DNA of 55,323 nucleotides from a virus: positions 1-55,323 of IMG/VR virus record IMGVR_UViG_3300028800_000113. One strand, written 5' to 3'. The translations under genes were made by a program, and so were the position numbers. Below are positions 52,100-55,323 of the stretch, piece after piece. Positions within the stretch are counted from its first letter, which is position 1. Every line of letters begins with the position of its first letter. A model generated the notes under the pieces. The model was not told the DNA's origin, ran no database searches, and was given only the letters and a program-made list of their open reading frames with translations.

Positions 52100-52392
52100 T
52101 GCTCTACCTCATCGAAGTCTCGCACCACGGCGGCGTCTATTTCCCCGAGCGGACCCTACACGACTGCACCAAGGCCGCGACCGTTCGCGCCGTCCGCTCC
52201 GAACCCAAGGACATCCGCCGTATCCTTTGCCTCGACCCCAACGGGCGTTGGCACGACGCCACGGTCGAGATTGCGCAGGCGATCTTGGACGATCTGGACC
52301 GCGAGCCGCATTTGGACCTGCAGAACTTTTTGGAGAATGCGTTGGGGTGCCGGGTCGTTGCGTCGGTGTTGAGGGAAATGGAGTTTGCATGA
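52099..52392 (+). CDS. Hypothetical protein (97 aa)
   Basis: MLYLIEVSHHGGVYFPERTL, EPKDIRRILCLDPNGRWHDA and a helical end (QNFLENALGCRVVASVLREM). Overlaps the DUF2800 gene by 4 nt. Function unknown; the tight coupling suggests a role with the nuclease. Confidence 0.75.
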   Translation: MLYLIEVSHHGGVYFPERTLHDCTKAATVRAVRSEPKDIRRILCLDPNGRWHDATVEIAQAILDDLDREPHLDLQNFLENALGCRVVASVLREMEFA

Positions 52393-53501
52393 CACACGCC
52401 GAACGAAGTCATGCAATTTGGGCGCCGAGCATGGGCGACCGTTGGGCCGAGGAGGGCGGATGCACCGCCGCACCCTTGGCCATTGCCCAACTACCCGAAC
52501 AGGAATCCGGCGAAGCGGCACAAAAAGGCACCGCCGCGCACGAGGAAATCGAGCGTTGCTTTGGCGCATTGAACGGCGAATTCGTTGACCCCGCCACGAT
52601 GCCGATTGAGCCCGTGGACCCGGATCACCCGTCCGCCTACGGCGTGGCGCTGATGATCGCGTATGTGCGCGGCTTGCCACCGGGGCGCATATGGGTTGAG
52701 AAGCGCGTTCACCTGACCAAGCACATTCACGGCACGCCAGACGTTCGCCACTGGCACGAGGAGTCCGCGACCCTCACTGTTCCCGACTACAAAGACGGGT
52801 TCATCGGCGTGGACGCTATGAGCGCGCAGTTTCGCATCTACGCGGCGGGTGCAATCTGGCCGCTCGACGAGCCGGGTTTGCCTGCGAAATGGGTCCGGTA
52901 CGCCTGCGTTCAACCGAATGATTTTCGTCCAGGGCCGCGCGTAAAGCAGGATGTCGAAAGCATCGACGCGCTCTACGCTTGGATACAGCGCGTGGCGGCG
53001 ATTCCAAACGGGCCTTATGAATTCCGACCCGGCGAACACTGCCGCTATTGCCCCTTGTTCGGGCGATGCGAGCCGACGCGCGACTTGCTGGCGCACCTTG
53101 GCGTCGCCATGCAGCACACACCGGACGAAGTGCCGGCCGCCACGCGGGCCACGTTCTTGACGTTGCAAAAGCCGATCGAAGATTGGTTTAAGGGCGCGTC
53201 GAAAGCTTGGACCAAGGACGCGATGGCCGGCAAGGCCGCGCCCGGTCTTAAACTGGTGCAAACGATGAAGCACCGCGCGTGGAAGAATGAAGCGGAGGCG
53301 CGGCGCCTGATCCTGGAAAAGTTCGGCCCCGATGCGCTCGACGTGCCGACGCCGGCGAGTGTGGAGAAGTTGGGCCTCGACGTGGCGGCGCTGACCGAGC
53401 GGCCGGACGGTGGCCCCGCGCTGGCATTTGCGTCGGACAAGCGCGCGGAGTGGCGGACCAAGTCGGCGTCGGAGATGTTCGCGGGAGTGACGGGGAAATG
53501 A
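52389..53501 (+). CDS. DUF2800 protein, PD-(D/E)XK-type nuclease
   Basis: 370 aa. HAIWAPSMGDRWAEEGGCTA, KGTAAHEEIERCF, HGTPDVRHWHEESATLTVPD followed by YKDGFIGVDAMSAQFRIYAA give the nuclease core (D...D-x-K), and CRYCPLFGRC adds a Cys cluster as in Cas4/RecB-like enzymes. DUF2800 proteins occur beside phage ssDNA-binding and polymerase genes and likely process DNA ends in replication or recombination. Confidence 0.87.
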   Translation: MTHAERSHAIWAPSMGDRWAEEGGCTAAPLAIAQLPEQESGEAAQKGTAAHEEIERCFGALNGEFVDPATMPIEPVDPDHPSAYGVALMIAYVRGLPPGRIWVEKRVHLTKHIHGTPDVRHWHEESATLTVPDYKDGFIGVDAMSAQFRIYAAGAIWPLDEPGLPAKWVRYACVQPNDFRPGPRVKQDVESIDALYAWIQRVAAIPNGPYEFRPGEHCRYCPLFGRCEPTRDLLAHLGVAMQHTPDEVPAATRATFLTLQKPIEDWFKGASKAWTKDAMAGKAAPGLKLVQTMKHRAWKNEAEARRLILEKFGPDALDVPTPASVEKLGLDVAALTERPDGGPALAFASDKRAEWRTKSASEMFAGVTGK

Positions 53502-53776
53502 CCAAATATGCAGACGCCGATCTGGTTGCGTGTCACGCTGCCGGTATGACAGTCGATGAGGCGCACGCCCATCTAGACAGGCTTGCGCGTGTTGACCGCA
53601 ACACACTAGCCCGCGCCATTTACGAGGCGATGCAGAAAAAGGCCAACGAGATCGAGCCGGGTCACATGGACGACGACGGGTGGGACCAGGAAGGCGAGGA
53701 CGCGGAGAAGTGTCGCGAATGTTTCAGGGCGGGTGCGGACGCTGCTTTGGCGGCGTTGGTTGACAATACACCATAA
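53498..53776 (+). CDS. Hypothetical protein (92 aa)
   Basis: ATGA overlap with DUF2800. DADLVACHAAGMTVDEAHAH, helical middle (TLARAIYEAMQKKANEI), acidic part and ECFRAGADAALAALVDNTP. The last four codons are encoded by the -35 and spacer of the next promoter. Function unknown. Confidence 0.74.
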   Translation: MTKYADADLVACHAAGMTVDEAHAHLDRLARVDRNTLARAIYEAMQKKANEIEPGHMDDDGWDQEGEDAEKCRECFRAGADAALAALVDNTP

Positions 53777-53788
53777 CAGGCGTATCGT
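53760..53788 (+). promoter_or_regulatory. Phage promoter, TTGACA-N17-TATCGT
   Basis: -35 TTGACA (53760-53765), spacer ATACACC... (17 nt), -10 TATCGT (53783-53788). It lies in the end of the 53498 gene. The SPFH ATG is 8 nt after the -10, giving a leader of about 1-2 nt. Confidence 0.84.
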
Positions 53789-53796
53789 GCCGCCCC

Positions 53797-54363
53797 ATGC
53801 ACGGCACCATTGTCGAACTGATTCTCCAAAACCTGATGTCGCTTTTCCCATTCGTGATGGTGAAAAGCTATCAGGAGGGGATACGCTGGACGCTCGGGCG
53901 GAACCCCAAGGCGATGCGCCCCGGCCCGCACTGGAAAATCTGGTTGCTGCATTCGTTCGACGTCTACGATATGTGCGACGACGTGATCGACCTGCCGGTG
54001 CAATCGGTCATCACCAAGGACGAAAAGCTCGTTTGTTTCTCGGTGAACATCGGGTTCCGGGTGGTCGACGTCGTGGCGCACGGCTGCAATGTGCAGGACT
54101 TCGTCGAAAGCACCGCCGGCCTTTCCATGACACACCTGGCGCAGCGGATCCGCGAAAAAGATTTGAAAGACCTGACCGAGCCGGGCGGTCTGCGCGACCT
54201 GGAAAAGTCGCTGGAAGGCACCTTGACCACGCGGATGAAGCGGTGGGGGACGGAGGTCTTTTCAGTCGGGTTCACCAATTTCGCCGAGGTGCCGCGGCAG
54301 ATGCGGATATTCCTCGACAGCCACCGGAACGCCCATCCGCTCGCGGCCGTGGTCGGGCGTTGA
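53797..54363 (+). CDS. SPFH/band-7 domain membrane protein
   Basis: 188 aa. N-terminal hydrophobic helix (IVELILQNLMSLFPFVMV), then a stomatin/prohibitin-type SPFH domain: SYQEGIRWTLGRNPKAMRPG, VIDLPVQSVITKDEKLVCFS and VNIGFRVVDVV, with LEGTLTTRMKRWGTEVFSVG at the end. It lacks the long coiled-coil tail of flotillins. Such proteins oligomerise on the inner membrane (HflK/C, stomatins). In a phage replication operon it could anchor DNA replication or block host proteases or superinfection; this is inference. Leaderless start. Confidence 0.87.
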   Translation: MHGTIVELILQNLMSLFPFVMVKSYQEGIRWTLGRNPKAMRPGPHWKIWLLHSFDVYDMCDDVIDLPVQSVITKDEKLVCFSVNIGFRVVDVVAHGCNVQDFVESTAGLSMTHLAQRIREKDLKDLTEPGGLRDLEKSLEGTLTTRMKRWGTEVFSVGFTNFAEVPRQMRIFLDSHRNAHPLAAVVGR

Positions 54364-54387
54364 CAGTGCGCGGGAATGGTGTATAGT
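54360..54387 (+). promoter_or_regulatory. Phage promoter, TTGACA-N16-TATAGT
   Basis: -35 TTGACA (54360-54365) includes the TGA stop of the SPFH gene; spacer GTGCGCGG...GGTG (16 nt); -10 TATAGT (54382-54387). Drives the ssDNA-binding protein gene. Confidence 0.87.
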
Positions 54388-54434
54388 GGCCGGCATCGTA
54401 AACTTCGTACCCTTTGAACCCTAGGAAACCTGTC

Positions 54435-55223
54435 ATGGCTCACAAGACCGTGCGTTCGCCTTCCTTCCATTCCCCGACCATCCGCGGCGCGTATTTCTAC
54501 ATCCACGAGAAGCGCACCAAGGACGGGTCCGGCGCTCCGATCCCCGCCGAAAATCAGAAATACGAATTCGTCGGCCTCATCCCCAAACTGTCCGGCGACG
54601 CGACCAAGTGCGCGAATTATCTCCTGTTCGCCAACGCGGCGATGGCGCTCGTCTCGCAGGTGCCCGAGTGGAACGGCCAGTGGCCCGCCGGCGCGAACTG
54701 GCCGGTCAAGGACGGCGACCAGAAAGCCGCGAAGTACCCGTGGATGGCGAACCATTGGGTTATCAATTTCAGCGGCAACCACGCGCCGAAGGTCGCCATG
54801 CTCCAGAACGGGCAGGTCACCGAGATTCCGGCGCGTCGGATCGGTACCACGGATGCGTACAAGTCCGGCGACTACTGCGTCGTGTCGACTTACGCATTCA
54901 CCTACGACAACAAATCCAAGGGCGTGAAGTTCGACATGGAAGGCGTGCTGTTCGTCGGTGCCGGTGAAGCGATCGGCACGGCGCAGCGTTCGGCGGACCA
55001 AATCTTCGCGGGCGTCAACGCCGCCCCGGCTGGCCTGCCGATGCCCACGGCGCAGGGCTACGCGCAGCCTGGTCCGACTTCGGGCGCTCCGATGCCTCCG
55101 CGGCCCACTGCCGCCATGCCGCCTCCGGTTGCGGCGCCCCCGACCGCTCCCGCCGCGCCCACCTACGCAGCGCCTCCGATGCCACCGGCGGCTCCAGCCC
55201 TGCCGCCGTTCCCGCCGCGGTAA
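54435..55223 (+). CDS. ssDNA-binding protein (DUF2815 family)
   Basis: 262 aa, AGGAAA before the ATG. SPSFHSPTIRGAYFYIHEKR, KLSGDATKCANYLLFANAAM, IGTTDAYKSGDYCVVSTYAF and DNKSKGVKFDMEGVLFVGAG match DUF2815, an OB-fold ssDNA-binding group found with DUF2800 and PolA genes in phages. The C-terminal 60 residues are Pro/Ala-rich with no acidic tip, unlike bacterial SSB. Its own promoter suggests high expression. Confidence 0.86.
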   Translation: MAHKTVRSPSFHSPTIRGAYFYIHEKRTKDGSGAPIPAENQKYEFVGLIPKLSGDATKCANYLLFANAAMALVSQVPEWNGQWPAGANWPVKDGDQKAAKYPWMANHWVINFSGNHAPKVAMLQNGQVTEIPARRIGTTDAYKSGDYCVVSTYAFTYDNKSKGVKFDMEGVLFVGAGEAIGTAQRSADQIFAGVNAAPAGLPMPTAQGYAQPGPTSGAPMPPRPTAAMPPPVAAPPTAPAAPTYAAPPMPPAAPALPPFPPR

Positions 55224-55323
55224 CGCAACAACTATCTCGAACCGCGTTCTTGTTCCTCGCCACGCAGGCGTGGCCTGATCTTGCGGCAGGGATGGTGGCC
55301 CCGGCCGGTTCACGCCGGTCGGG
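55224..55323 (+). other. Non-coding right edge with hairpins
   Basis: GCCACG/CGTGGC (55259-55264 with 55269-55274) is a 6-bp stem with loop CAGG, a modest terminator candidate without a T-run. A second GC-rich hairpin (about 55298-55323) is cut by the window end. The DNA polymerase expected next in this gene order is not present. Confidence 0.5.

Noticed and set aside
1-55323. CRISPR array, tRNA or rRNA genes
   Set aside because: No regularly spaced repeats, no cloverleaf with a proper T-arm and CCA-side pairing, and no rRNA-like stretch were seen in a by-eye read; a tRNA search was not possible.

Overview
The window reads as most of the genome of a tailed, long-tailed (siphovirus-type) bacteriophage of a Gram-negative host. 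It carries a complete head and tail module, two terminase subunits, a lysis cassette with SAR-type endolysin and an Rz/Rz1 spanin pair (spanins imply an outer membrane), and a replication module. No repressor and no catalytic integrase is visible, so a lytic lifestyle is likely. The gene set (DUF2280 small terminase, PBSX-type large terminase, DUF4055 portal, P22-type coat, Prim-Pol/VirE primase-helicase, DUF2800 and DUF2815 proteins) recalls chi/BcepNazgul/Salvo-like siphophages (Casjensviridae); that assignment is from memory and is an inference. No DNA polymerase gene is present, so the window probably stops short of one just past the right edge, after the ssDNA-binding protein.

Layout. 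1-2.06 kb: small accessory genes on both strands, including a dATP/dGTP diphosphohydrolase-like protein. 2.06-5.78 kb (minus): metallophosphoesterase, a membrane coiled-coil protein, a secreted trypsin-like protease, nested Rz/Rz1, a tiny membrane protein, endolysin and holin. 5.8-6.4 kb (plus): a lone methyltransferase. 6.4-18 kb (minus): tail fibre, glycine-rich tip protein, tail-tip protein fused to an NlpC/P60-like domain, minor tail proteins, tape measure, frameshifted tail-assembly chaperones and tail tube. 18.0-18.3 kb (plus): a secreted moron with its own promoter. 18.3-30.6 kb (minus): head-tail connectors, Mu gpF-like protein, a tiny HExxH protein, decoration/lectin-like proteins, coat, scaffold, portal and terminases, interrupted by a plus-strand HNH endonuclease. 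30.9-41.25 kb (minus): about 30 small genes in several operons, an SF2 helicase, an HNH-AP2 and a GIY-YIG endonuclease, and a roughly 490-nt AT-rich, repeat-rich non-coding region. 41.3-45.5 kb (plus): about 20 small early-type genes. 45.5-51.1 kb (minus): primase-helicase, three DNA methyltransferases and an orphan integrase arm-binding domain. 51.2-55.2 kb (plus): early and replication genes including DUF2800 nuclease, an SPFH/band-7 protein and a DUF2815 ssDNA-binding protein.

The strongest genome-wide signal is a family of about 20 near-identical sigma70-type promoters, TTGACA-N16/17-TATTGT (with TATAGT, TATCAT or similar variants), on both strands and before most operons. The -35 often contains the stop codon of the preceding gene (GG-TGA-CA). 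In at least five cases the -10 lies only 6-9 nt upstream of the start codon, which predicts leaderless mRNAs. The -35 plus first spacer bases is the reverse complement of the last spacer bases plus -10, so each promoter is built from two copies of one dyad half-site (GTTGACAATACACC / GGTGTATTGTCAAC). Two loci have interlocked divergent promoters. I consider this promoter/operator network the best candidate for an undescribed system in the window.

Coordinates of starts were chosen by ribosome-binding sites, overlaps (ATGA, TGATG, GTGA, TAATG) and promoter position. Functions of most genes under 100 residues are unknown.
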